NCBI GenBank assembly: GCA_902836725.1 | Contig: CADFRV010000170.1 | Coordinates: 1-5,737, forward strand | DNA from: Muribaculaceae bacterium | Lineage (GTDB): Bacteria; Bacteroidota; Bacteroidia; Bacteroidales; Muribaculaceae | DNA: 5,737 nucleotides | Reading direction: 5' to 3' | Shown: positions 1 to 5,737 of the stretch, piece after piece | How the letters are laid out: every line of letters begins with the position of its first letter | Numbering within the stretch: the first letter of the stretch is position 1 | Program-made: the position numbers and the translations under genes | Notes under the pieces: model-generated | Told to the model about the DNA's origin: nothing | Database searches by the model: none | What the model saw: the letters and a program-made list of their open reading frames with translations, nothing else

Positions 1-1
1 A

Positions 2-970
2 TGGCGCACCTCACCCGAATGGATAGCCTGGTTCTACCGTCCTGATTTCGGGATAGGCTACATATTCCTCGCCAACATGATCAGCTCCCTGGTAGTGCTC
101 ATGCTTGTAATACCTGAGATATTGGCCGAGACATACAGTTTCTCAGGCAAACTGCTCCGGGAGATGCTGCGCTACTCCTACCCGCTTCTGATCCTCGGCA
201 TCGCGGGGGTGATGAACCAGACCATAGACAAGATACTTTATCCCATCCTCGCCCCCGACAAGGCCACGGCGATGGACGAGCTCGGCGTATACGGCGCCAA
301 CTACAAGGTGGCCATCGTGATGGTGATGTTCATACAGGCGTTCCGCTTCGCTTACGAACCGTTTATCTTCGCACAGAACAAGGCGAAAGGGGTAGACAAG
401 ACAGCTTCCTACCGCGAGGCCATGAAATGGTTTGTGATCTTCGGACTGTTCATCTTCCTGGGGGTGATGTATTTCCTTCCGGTAATCAGATACTTCATCT
501 CCCCTAAATATTTCTCAGGCCTCAGGGTGGTGCCGATCGTGATGCTCGGAGAATTCTTCTTCGGCGTATTCTTCAATCTGTCGCTGTGGTACAAGCTCAC
601 CGACCGCACCATATGGGGCACATGGTTCTCGCTCACAGGTCTCGGAGTGACCCTCGCGCTCAACTTCGCATTCGTGCCGGTCTACGGCTACATGGCGTGC
701 GCGTGGGCAGCTTTCTGCAGCTACGGATTCATGATGGCCGCCAGCTATGTAATCGGCAGAAAATATTACCCGATAAACTACGGCCTGCGCCGCCTCGCGC
801 TTTATTTCGCAGGCGCCATGGCACTGTGGGGCATCTCCGTGATCGCCACCACCGGCAACAATTTCATCGACTTCCCGGTGCGTGTGGCGCTTCTGTGTGT
901 ATATGCCGCCGCCACATACCTCCTGGAGATCAGAAACAGAAGGAAAACCCTCCCCGCCTCCACACGATGA
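2..970 (+). CDS. Polysaccharide flippase (Wzx/MATE-like), C-terminal part, 5' truncated
   Basis: The reading frame is open from base 2 to a TGA at 968-970 (322 residues) and enters the window already in coding sequence, so the ATG at 77 is internal and the true start lies off the left edge. The protein is strongly hydrophobic, with about eight to nine likely membrane segments separated by short basic loops. Examples are the stretches around in-window residues 58-72 (LLILGIAGVMNQ), 136-158 (KWFVIFGLFIFLG) and 195-250. This pattern, with a charged loop of the FYRPDFGIGY type before the first helix, fits the C-terminal two thirds of an oligosaccharide flippase of the MOP superfamily, which moves lipid-linked glycan units across the inner membrane. 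Such proteins are usually about 450-500 residues, so roughly 150 are missing. The downstream glycosyltransferase overlaps its stop codon, which supports a role in surface-polysaccharide assembly. The substrate cannot be told from sequence. Confidence 0.85.
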   Translation, partial: WRTSPEWIAWFYRPDFGIGYIFLANMISSLVVLMLVIPEILAETYSFSGKLLREMLRYSYPLLILGIAGVMNQTIDKILYPILAPDKATAMDELGVYGANYKVAIVMVMFIQAFRFAYEPFIFAQNKAKGVDKTASYREAMKWFVIFGLFIFLGVMYFLPVIRYFISPKYFSGLRVVPIVMLGEFFFGVFFNLSLWYKLTDRTIWGTWFSLTGLGVTLALNFAFVPVYGYMACAWAAFCSYGFMMAASYVIGRKYYPINYGLRRLALYFAGAMALWGISVIATTGNNFIDFPVRVALLCVYAAATYLLEIRNRRKTLPASTR

Positions 971-2193
971 AAAAAGTCGTATTCCTATGCACAAACGACC
1001 TGACCGGGGGCGCCGCCATCGTGACCTACAGGCTTATGGAAGCCCTCGCCGAAGCGGGGACTGACGCCCGCATGGTGACCGCGCATAAAAGCTCCGCATC
1101 GGAGCTGGTGAGCACCGTGGGGAAATGGCGTTACCGCCTCTCGTTCCTGGCCGAACGGCTCGATATTTTCGTCCGTTCCGGATTCCGGCGCGCCGATCTG
1201 TGGAAAGCCGACACAGCGCGTTTCGGCTGCGGCATCACCCGTCATCCCTGGGTGAAGGAGGCCGATGTGGTGATACTCTCATGGGTAAACCAGGGGCTTG
1301 TGTCGCTGAAAGACATCAGGCGGCTGCATGCCATGGGTAAACGGATCATCTGGACGATGCACGACATGTGGTGCTGCACCGGGATATGCCATCATTCCGA
1401 GACATGCACACGTTTCGAGGGTGAATGCGGGAAATGCCCCCTGCTCGGTTCAAGATACCTGACCGACCTCTCCACACAGGTGCAGAAACGCAAGAAGACA
1501 CTCTATTCCGAGGTACTTGTAACCTTTATCCCTGTCAGCAACTGGCTCGCAGGGGAATGCCGCAGAAGCAGCCTCATGCGCGACGCAAGCATAAAGGTGG
1601 TTCCCAACGCCCTGCCGATAGAAAAATTCAGCATCGTGCCTGCGACTGAACGCATCGCCCTGGGGCTGCCGGAAAAGGGGGATATCATAGTATTCGCAGC
1701 CGCGCGGATCGATGATCCCATAAAGAACCTGCCATTGGCGATAGCGGCACTTAACCGCCTGCACGACATGCACCGGGGTACGCCGGACGCTACAATAATC
1801 TTCTGCGGCAGCATGAAAGACCCCGCCGCGCTTGACGGGCTCAGATTCCCCCATCTGCATGCCGGCCCGGTAGCTCCGGAAAAGATGGCGCAGATATTCG
1901 CCCATGCCACCGTAGTGCTGTCCACATCAGTGCGTGAAACTCTTCCCGGCACACTCATCGAGGGTATGGCCGCGGGAGCTACACCGGTCACCACAGGGCA
2001 TGGAGGACAGGCCGACATCATAGAGCACGGCAAGGACGGCTATATCTGCACTGACGATGATCCCGACACACTCGCGGCCATGCTCTACACGGCACTCTCC
2101 TCCCCTTTCAGCCGCGAGGCACAGCACGCGGCCATGCGCCGTTTCTCAGCCCCGGCTGTAGCGGGCGAGATACTCCGGCTTATCAACGGATAA
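967..2193 (+). CDS. GT4-type glycosyltransferase with HDMW/cysteine-cluster motif (WcaC-like architecture)
   Basis: This is a 408-residue GT-B fold glycosyltransferase. It probably transfers a sugar from a nucleotide-sugar donor to a growing lipid-linked glycan on the cytoplasmic face of the inner membrane. The N-terminal domain begins with a beta strand and a glycine loop (VVFLCTNDLTGGAAIV, residues 4-19). A mid-protein HDMW (132-135) is followed by a cysteine cluster (C136, C137, C141, C147, C154, C157), a signature of a GT4 group that includes colanic-acid WcaC-like enzymes. The C-terminal donor domain shows VVPNALP (211-217), R247 and K253 at the usual phosphate-contact positions, and an E-x7-E motif (E324, E332) before GMAAGATPV. 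The start at 967 is chosen because it begins with MKKVVFLC and overlaps the flippase stop as ATGA, which suggests translational coupling. An in-frame ATG at 586 would run through the flippase gene and is rejected. The length is normal for the family. The sugar and linkage are unknown. Confidence 0.9.
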   Translation: MKKVVFLCTNDLTGGAAIVTYRLMEALAEAGTDARMVTAHKSSASELVSTVGKWRYRLSFLAERLDIFVRSGFRRADLWKADTARFGCGITRHPWVKEADVVILSWVNQGLVSLKDIRRLHAMGKRIIWTMHDMWCCTGICHHSETCTRFEGECGKCPLLGSRYLTDLSTQVQKRKKTLYSEVLVTFIPVSNWLAGECRRSSLMRDASIKVVPNALPIEKFSIVPATERIALGLPEKGDIIVFAAARIDDPIKNLPLAIAALNRLHDMHRGTPDATIIFCGSMKDPAALDGLRFPHLHAGPVAPEKMAQIFAHATVVLSTSVRETLPGTLIEGMAAGATPVTTGHGGQADIIEHGKDGYICTDDDPDTLAAMLYTALSSPFSREAQHAAMRRFSAPAVAGEILRLING

Positions 2194-2196
2194 AGC

Positions 2197-2733
2197 TCAC
2201 AGCGCGAGCGCACCAAGAAGTTTTGACAACGTAGGAAGCGGATCGTCTGAAAATGTAGCTGTGATAGTCAGATCGGGCGAAATCACATAAATACGCGGCA
2301 CAATGGCTGAGGCGAACTTATGGTAGACCGATTTGTCGGTCTGGGCGGAGTACGGGAGCGACAGGCCGTAATCCTTCCAGCACTGGCGCACGGCGTCCTC
2401 CCCCTGTCCGCGCGATATACAGATTATCTCCACCTTGCTCTCGTCCTGCCTTTTCCTCACTATGTCATAGAGATCCTGAAGCACAGGGAACTCGCACAGG
2501 CAGTCACCGCATGTGGTGTTAAAGAACACAATCATGGATTTGCGCCCGCGCAGCTGTTCGGTGGAGATTTCCCTGCCGTCATTCATGGTTATATTGAAAT
2601 CGGGACATTTGTCCCCTACTCCGAGAGACCATGCGTCACCGTTATCATCGTTGATACATGACGTGAGAACAGCCGCGAGGAGCATCACAAACAACCCGTA
2701 AAATATACATCTGTTTTTCATAAAACGGACCAT
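2197..2733 (-). CDS. Thioredoxin-fold lipoprotein (TlpA/AhpC-TSA-like)
   Basis: The protein has 178 residues from the first ATG, or 174 from a second ATG at 2721. The second start gives a more typical signal peptide (MKNRCIFYGLFVMLL). A lipobox LTSC (23-26) predicts cleavage and lipidation at C26, so the mature protein should be membrane-anchored in the envelope. It then follows the TlpA/redoxin pattern: VGDKCPDFNI (39-48), a strand MIVFFNTT, the active-site pair CGDC (C75, C78) followed by E81 and P83, and a cis-proline candidate P146 in IVPRIYVI. The family reduces or exchanges disulfides, or reduces peroxides, but the partner is unknown. CGDC is an uncommon version of the CxxC centre, and extra cysteines sit at 43, 80, 104 and 118. 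Acidic residues (D29, D30, D33) closely follow the lipidated cysteine. The gene has its own promoter and converges on the glycosyltransferase gene with 3 nt between stop codons. Confidence 0.88.
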   Translation of the reverse strand: MVRFMKNRCIFYGLFVMLLAAVLTSCINDDNGDAWSLGVGDKCPDFNITMNDGREISTEQLRGRKSMIVFFNTTCGDCLCEFPVLQDLYDIVRKRQDESKVEIICISRGQGEDAVRQCWKDYGLSLPYSAQTDKSVYHKFASAIVPRIYVISPDLTITATFSDDPLPTLSKLLGALAL

Positions 2734-2735
2734 AA

Positions 2736-2748
2736 ACTTGATTCAAGT
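2736..2748. repeat. 13-bp palindrome at the lipoprotein transcription start
   Basis: ACTTGA, one central T, then TCAAGT: a perfect 6-bp inverted repeat between the -7 element and the first ATG. It covers the predicted transcription start, a typical place for a repressor operator. As RNA it would form only a tight, weak hairpin with a 1-nt centre, so a DNA-binding role is more plausible than an RNA one. Chance occurrence is possible for a site this short. Confidence 0.45.
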
Positions 2749-2749
2749 G

Positions 2750-2780
2750 CAAAGTTAACAACTTTAAGCAAGTAACCAAA
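2750..2780 (-). promoter_or_regulatory. Bacteroidota-type promoter for the thioredoxin-fold lipoprotein
   Basis: Read on the minus strand, TTTG at 2780-2777 is followed after 19 nt by TAACTTTG at 2757-2750. This is an exact match to the Bacteroides -33 (TTTG) and -7 (TAnnTTTG) elements at accepted spacing. Transcription would begin near 2747-2745, giving a leader of about 12-14 nt to the ATG at 2733 or about 25 nt to the ATG at 2721. The longer leader favours the second start, though no Shine-Dalgarno sequence is visible for either. Confidence 0.75.
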
Positions 2781-2830
2781 AAACAGAATAAAGAGTATGA
2801 GATTTGTCACGCGGCGCCTGTTCCCCGCCA

Positions 2831-4579
2831 TCAGCAGTGACCGGGGCGCAGACGGCCCGTGCCACTGCGTTTGCGGGAGGCCGCGGCCGAGGAATTCTTC
2901 ACGGAATCGGTGGCACGGTTCACGGCGTCGGTGGCGCGTATGGCCACACGGCGTATCTTGCCCGAGATGGTCTTAGGAAGCTCGCTCACAAACTCCACCA
3001 CGCGGGGATATTTGTATGGTGCGGTGACACGCTTCACATGGTTCTGTATCTCTTTTATCAGCTCAGGCCCCGCTTTCTTCACATAGTCGCGCGCAAGCAC
3101 GATGGTGGCTTTCACTATCTGGCCGCGCACCTCGTCGGGAACGGCGGTTATGGCACACTCCACCACAGCCGGATGGGTGAGGCAGGCGCTCTCCACCTCG
3201 AACGGCCCGATGCGGTAGCCCGACGATTTGATCACATCGTCCTTACGGCCCACGAACCAGAAATAACCGTCCTCGTCGCGCCACGCCACATCTCCGGTAT
3301 GATACAGCCCGTCATGCCATGCGAATCCCGTAAGCTCGGGATCGTCGAGGTATTCCTTGAACAGTCCAAGAGGCTTCCCTTTACCTTCCGGCACAGAAAT
3401 CACAATCTCCCCCTGCTCGCCGACAGGAGACCGGCTGCCGTCGTGGCGGGCGATGTAAATATCATACTGCGGATTCGGTTTGCCCATCGAGCCGGGCTTT
3501 GGTGTCATGCCCGGGAAATTGCCCACCGTAAGGGTGGTCTCCGTCTGTCCGAAACCTTCCATCAGCGATATGCCTGTAAGCTCCTTCCATTTCTCGAAAA
3601 CGCTCGGATTGAGCGCCTCCCCCGCGATGGTGCAGTAGCGCAGGGAGCTGAGATCATATTTCGAGACATCCTCGCGTATGAGGAAACGGAACACCGTGGG
3701 GGGCGCGCAGAAGGAGTTGATATGATACTTCTCCATCATATGGAGCAGGTCTGCGGGTACGAACTTGTCGAAATCATACACGAAAACATCGGCGCCCACG
3801 ATCCACTGGCCATAGAGCTTGCCCCATACGGCCTTTCCCCAGCCTGTATCGGCGAGGGTGAGGTGCAGGTCGCCTTTCCGGAGATTGTGCCAGCAGTATG
3901 CAGTGGCGATATGTCCCAGGGGATAGGTGAAATCATGAGCCACCATCTTCGGCTCGCCGGAAGTGCCGGAAGTGAAATATAGCAACATCACATCATCGTT
4001 GCTGTTGGGATGCTCCGGACGCACGAATGCGGGCGCGTTTTCTATCCCTGCATTGAAATCGAGCCAGCCGTCGGGAATATCGGGACCGGTCGACACAAGC
4101 CATTCAAGCGTAGGACAGTGCGGACGCGCTTTCTCCACATGACCAATTATGACAGGATCTCCCGCCGCTACAATCATGCGGATATGAGCCTTCTCGCAAC
4201 GGTACTCTATATCCTCCTCCGTCAGCAGATGGGTGGCAGGAATGGCCACAGCGCCAAGTTTATGAAGAGCCACAATCGAGAACCAGAACTGATAGTGGCG
4301 TTTGAGCATAAGCATCACACGGTCACCCTTGCCGATACCGAGCGACTGGAAAAAAGCCGCCGTGCGGTCTGTCTGCTCCTTCATCTCCGCGAAAGTGAAG
4401 CGTCGCTCGCGGCCATGCTCGTCGGTCCACAGAAGCGCCTCACGCTCCGGCTCCTCGGCCGCCCATGCGTCGACCACATCATACGCGAAGTTGAAGTTCT
4501 CCGGCACTCTCACTTTGAAATTTCTTACGAAATCGTCATATCCATTGAAATCGGTCTGACCGATAAATCTTTCTACCAT
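2831..4579 (-). CDS. AMP-forming acyl-CoA synthetase, medium-chain (MACS)-like
   Basis: This 582-residue ANL-superfamily enzyme forms acyl-CoA from a carboxylic acid, ATP and CoA through an acyl-AMP intermediate in the cytoplasm. The motifs are in order and intact: phosphate loop YFTSGTSGEPKM (201-212), GFGQTETT (342-349), TGD (428-430) with the ribose-binding aspartate D430, hinge region GRKDD (444-448), SGYRIGPFEVE (453-463), and the catalytic lysine K541 in PKTISGKIRR (535-544). An N-terminal FNFAYDVVDAWA and a central DTGWGKAVWG (244-253) resemble MACS enzymes and the related Bacteroidales AMP-binding proteins rather than acetyl-CoA synthetase Acs. The chain length preferred is not readable from sequence. 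Relatives usually stop a few residues after SGKIRR, near 550. This one adds about 34 residues, including a tandem heptad (548-561) and a basic tail. The start MVERFIGQTDF matches the usual N-terminus. It lies head-to-head with dnaX and upstream of the lipoprotein gene. Confidence 0.92.
   Translation of the reverse strand: MVERFIGQTDFNGYDDFVRNFKVRVPENFNFAYDVVDAWAAEEPEREALLWTDEHGRERRFTFAEMKEQTDRTAAFFQSLGIGKGDRVMLMLKRHYQFWFSIVALHKLGAVAIPATHLLTEEDIEYRCEKAHIRMIVAAGDPVIIGHVEKARPHCPTLEWLVSTGPDIPDGWLDFNAGIENAPAFVRPEHPNSNDDVMLLYFTSGTSGEPKMVAHDFTYPLGHIATAYCWHNLRKGDLHLTLADTGWGKAVWGKLYGQWIVGADVFVYDFDKFVPADLLHMMEKYHINSFCAPPTVFRFLIREDVSKYDLSSLRYCTIAGEALNPSVFEKWKELTGISLMEGFGQTETTLTVGNFPGMTPKPGSMGKPNPQYDIYIARHDGSRSPVGEQGEIVISVPEGKGKPLGLFKEYLDDPELTGFAWHDGLYHTGDVAWRDEDGYFWFVGRKDDVIKSSGYRIGPFEVESACLTHPAVVECAITAVPDEVRGQIVKATIVLARDYVKKAGPELIKEIQNHVKRVTAPYKYPRVVEFVSELPKTISGKIRRVAIRATDAVNRATDSVKNSSAAASRKRSGTGRLRPGHC
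2897..2938 (-). repeat. Tandem 21-nt direct duplication in the synthetase C-terminal tail
   Basis: Two adjacent 21-nt units (2938-2918 and 2917-2897 on the minus strand) match at 17 of 21 bases and encode RATDAVN followed by RATDSVK (residues 548-554 and 555-561). The copies lie immediately after the catalytic A10 motif and keep the frame. They look like a slippage or unequal-exchange duplication that has since diverged. Confidence 0.8.
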
Positions 4580-4671
4580 AGCGATCTGTATTTACGCGAT
4601 GGATCCGGCAAACGCTGCCGTAACACATCCCTGTTGTACCTGTATTTAGAAACTCTTACCTAAAAACGCCC

Positions 4672-4703
4672 GAAATTTAACAAAAGATTTTGCAGCTGCC
4701 AAA
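4672..4703 (-). promoter_or_regulatory. Candidate promoter for the acyl-CoA synthetase
   Basis: On the minus strand, TTTG at 4703-4700 is followed after 20 nt by TAAATTTC at 4679-4672. This has one mismatch to TAnnTTTG at accepted spacing. It would give a leader of about 85-90 nt to the ATG at 4579. That leader holds a small hairpin (CGGCA 4606-4610, TGCCG 4616-4620, 5-nt loop). The spacer contains the palindrome GCAGCTGC (4692-4699). No better match was found between here and the gene. Confidence 0.4.
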
Positions 4704-4746
4704 TATGCGACATTATTTAATTATTTGCACACAGCGTCTTAATTCG

Positions 4747-4797
4747 TGTTAAAATCAGCATATTCCCCGCACACTCAATTCTTTAGGGATTTTAACA
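4747..4797. repeat. 10-bp inverted repeat upstream of dnaX
   Basis: TGTTAAAATC (4747-4756) and its exact reverse complement GATTTTAACA (4788-4797) are separated by 31 nt. The pair lies inside a shorter, wider inverted repeat, TTGCACA (4725-4731) and TGTGCAA (4799-4805). Both sit in the non-coding divergent region, ending about 25-35 bp before the dnaX -7 element. Possible roles are paired binding sites for a regulator or a DNA loop. AT-richness of the inner arms raises the chance of coincidence. Confidence 0.5.
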
Positions 4798-4830
4798 ATG
4801 TGCAATCGCCACAAAACCGGGGAAAAACAT

Positions 4831-4838
4831 TAACTTTG
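4831..4838 (+). promoter_or_regulatory. -7 element of the dnaX promoter
   Basis: TAACTTTG is an exact match to the Bacteroidota -7 consensus TAnnTTTG. Nothing close to TTTG is present at the expected -33 position (about 4806-4812 reads TCGCCAC). The dnaX ATG starts only 6 nt after the box, so the transcript would be leaderless or nearly so. Confidence 0.55.
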
Positions 4839-4843
4839 TAGAA

Positions 4844-5737
4844 ATGGAAGAAAACTATATAGTATCCGCACGAAAGTACCGTCCGACGACCTTCTCATCG
4901 GTAGTCGGACAGAAGGCTCTCTGCTCCACCCTGCGCAACGCAGTGGCTACGAACAGGCTCGCGCACGCATACCTGTTCTGCGGCTCGCGAGGGGTTGGAA
5001 AGACCTCCACAGCGCGTATTTTCGCCAAAAGCATCAACTGCGAGCATCCTACCCCCGAGGGAGATCCCTGCAACGAATGTCCGTCGTGCCGCCAGTTCAA
5101 CGAGAACCGCTCGCTGAACATTCTGGAACTTGACGCCGCGTCGCGCAACAGCGTGAGCGATATCCGCGACCTCGTGGACCAGGTGATGGTGCCCCCCACA
5201 GAGGGACGCTACCGCGTGTTCATCATCGACGAGGTGCACATGCTCTCGCAGGCGGCGTTCAACGCCTTTCTCAAGACCCTCGAGGAGCCCCCGTCGTATG
5301 TGGTGTTCATCCTTGCCACCACGGAGAAACACAAGATAATCCCCACCATCCTGTCGCGCTGCCAGATCTACGATTTCCACCGCATTACCGTGGGGGATAT
5401 CGCCGACCATCTGGAGTATGTGGCCGCCCAGGAGGGTTACACCACCGAGCGTGCCGCGCTGAACGTGATAGCCCAGAAGGCCGACGGCGCCATGCGCGAC
5501 GCCCTGTCGATCTTCGACCAGGTGGCCGCCTCCTCAAGGGGCAACATCACATACCAGTCGACAATCGACAACCTCAACGTGCTCGATGAGCGCTACTTCT
5601 CGCGGCTCTATGAGGCTTTCCGCAAAGCTGATGTGGCCGAGGCGCTGATGGTATACAAGGAGGTGCGCGAACACGGATTCGACTCCCATTTCTTCATCAA
5701 CGGCCTCAATGATATCCATTGCTGTGATAACACCGAT
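4844..5737 (+). CDS. dnaX: DNA polymerase III subunit gamma/tau (clamp-loader ATPase), N-terminal 298 residues, 3' truncated
   Basis: The reading frame is open from the ATG at 4844 to the right edge with no stop. The product is the motor subunit of the clamp loader, which uses ATP to load the beta sliding clamp and couples it to the replicative polymerase. AAA+ features are all present: YIVSARKYRPTTF (5-17) at the usual N-terminus, Walker A GSRGVGKT (47-54), a four-cysteine zinc site (C66, C76, C79, C82), Walker B VFIIDEVH (125-132), the LKTLEEPP segment (143-150), sensor-1 LATTE (157-161), arginine finger SRC (171-173), and sensor-2 GAMRDALS (215-222). The start of the collar domain follows. 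The N-terminal motif fixes the start; no Shine-Dalgarno sequence is visible. Whether both tau and gamma forms are made cannot be judged, because that part is missing. The final ten codons (from 5708) do not look like the family and their GC content is low. Confidence 0.96.
   Translation, partial: MEENYIVSARKYRPTTFSSVVGQKALCSTLRNAVATNRLAHAYLFCGSRGVGKTSTARIFAKSINCEHPTPEGDPCNECPSCRQFNENRSLNILELDAASRNSVSDIRDLVDQVMVPPTEGRYRVFIIDEVHMLSQAAFNAFLKTLEEPPSYVVFILATTEKHKIIPTILSRCQIYDFHRITVGDIADHLEYVAAQEGYTTERAALNVIAQKADGAMRDALSIFDQVAASSRGNITYQSTIDNLNVLDERYFSRLYEAFRKADVAEALMVYKEVREHGFDSHFFINGLNDIHCCDNTD

Noticed and set aside
1..45. ATG at the first base as a start codon
   Set aside because: That frame reaches a TGA after 14 codons. 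The coding frame of the flippase is the one starting at base 2.
586..966. In-frame N-terminal extension of the glycosyltransferase from the ATG at 586
   Set aside because: The added 127 residues overlap the flippase in another frame and are His/Arg-rich with no family similarity. The family N-terminus starts at 967.
515..994. 159-codon minus-strand open frame over the flippase end
   Set aside because: The composition is biased (Glu, His, Gly, Arg) and it is antisense to a clear membrane protein.
2781..2830. Intrinsic terminator after the acyl-CoA synthetase
   Set aside because: A GGCGCC palindrome and a T-run are both present downstream of the stop, but they are not adjacent and do not form a stem followed by a U-tract.
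2804..3982. 392-codon open frame on the plus strand opposite the acyl-CoA synthetase
   Set aside because: It lies antisense to a gene with every catalytic motif intact. The translation is rich in His, Arg and Gly with no recognisable domain, as expected from GC-rich codon shadows.
4010..4663. 217-codon plus-strand open frame running into the divergent intergenic region
   Set aside because: It is antisense to the 5' half of the synthetase, has no domain, and its translation is mostly the complement of conserved codons.
4895..5410. Minus-strand open frame within dnaX
   Set aside because: It is antisense to the conserved AAA+ core of DnaX and lacks any domain of its own.
1..5737. CRISPR array, tRNA/rRNA, insertion sequence, defence or phage system
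   Set aside because: No regularly spaced repeats, cloverleaf-like segment, transposase or integrase motif, or terminal inverted repeats were seen on either strand.

Overview
The window most likely comes from a Bacteroidota chromosome, order Bacteroidales. Promoter-like sites match the Bacteroides pattern (TTTG, 19-20 nt, TAnnTTTG), and clear Shine-Dalgarno sequences are absent. The protein types also fit: an HDMW-type glycosyltransferase, a thioredoxin-fold lipoprotein and a MACS-type acyl-CoA synthetase. The high GC content would suit a gut Muribaculaceae-like member, but I cannot fix the genus. Genes are cut at both edges, so the piece may be a whole short contig.

Layout. (1) Positions 2-2193, plus strand: the C-terminal part of a polysaccharide (Wzx/MATE-like) flippase, then a GT4-type glycosyltransferase whose ATG overlaps the flippase stop codon (ATGA). 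Together they look like the end of a surface-glycan assembly operon. (2) Positions 2197-2733, minus strand: a small thioredoxin-fold (TlpA/AhpC-TSA-like) lipoprotein. It converges on the glycosyltransferase with a 3-nt gap and has its own promoter, with a 13-bp palindrome at the expected transcription start. (3) Positions 2831-4579, minus strand: an intact AMP-forming acyl-CoA synthetase close to the medium-chain (MACS) type, with an unusual C-terminal tail that contains a tandem 21-nt duplication. (4) Positions 4580-4843: an AT-rich divergent intergenic region with candidate promoters in both directions and two nested inverted repeats. (5) Positions 4844-5737, plus strand: the N-terminal 298 codons of dnaX, the clamp-loader tau/gamma subunit of DNA polymerase III, running off the right edge.

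The genes do not form one pathway. The left pair belongs to envelope glycan synthesis, the lipoprotein to envelope redox or thiol chemistry, the synthetase to fatty or carboxylic acid activation, and dnaX to replication. I found no mobile element, CRISPR array, RNA gene or phage gene, and no evidence of a new multi-gene system. The points most worth a second look are small: the duplicated tail of the synthetase, the palindrome at the lipoprotein transcription start, the near-leaderless dnaX promoter, the inverted repeats upstream of dnaX, and the last 30 bases, which do not fit DnaX and may be an assembly artefact.
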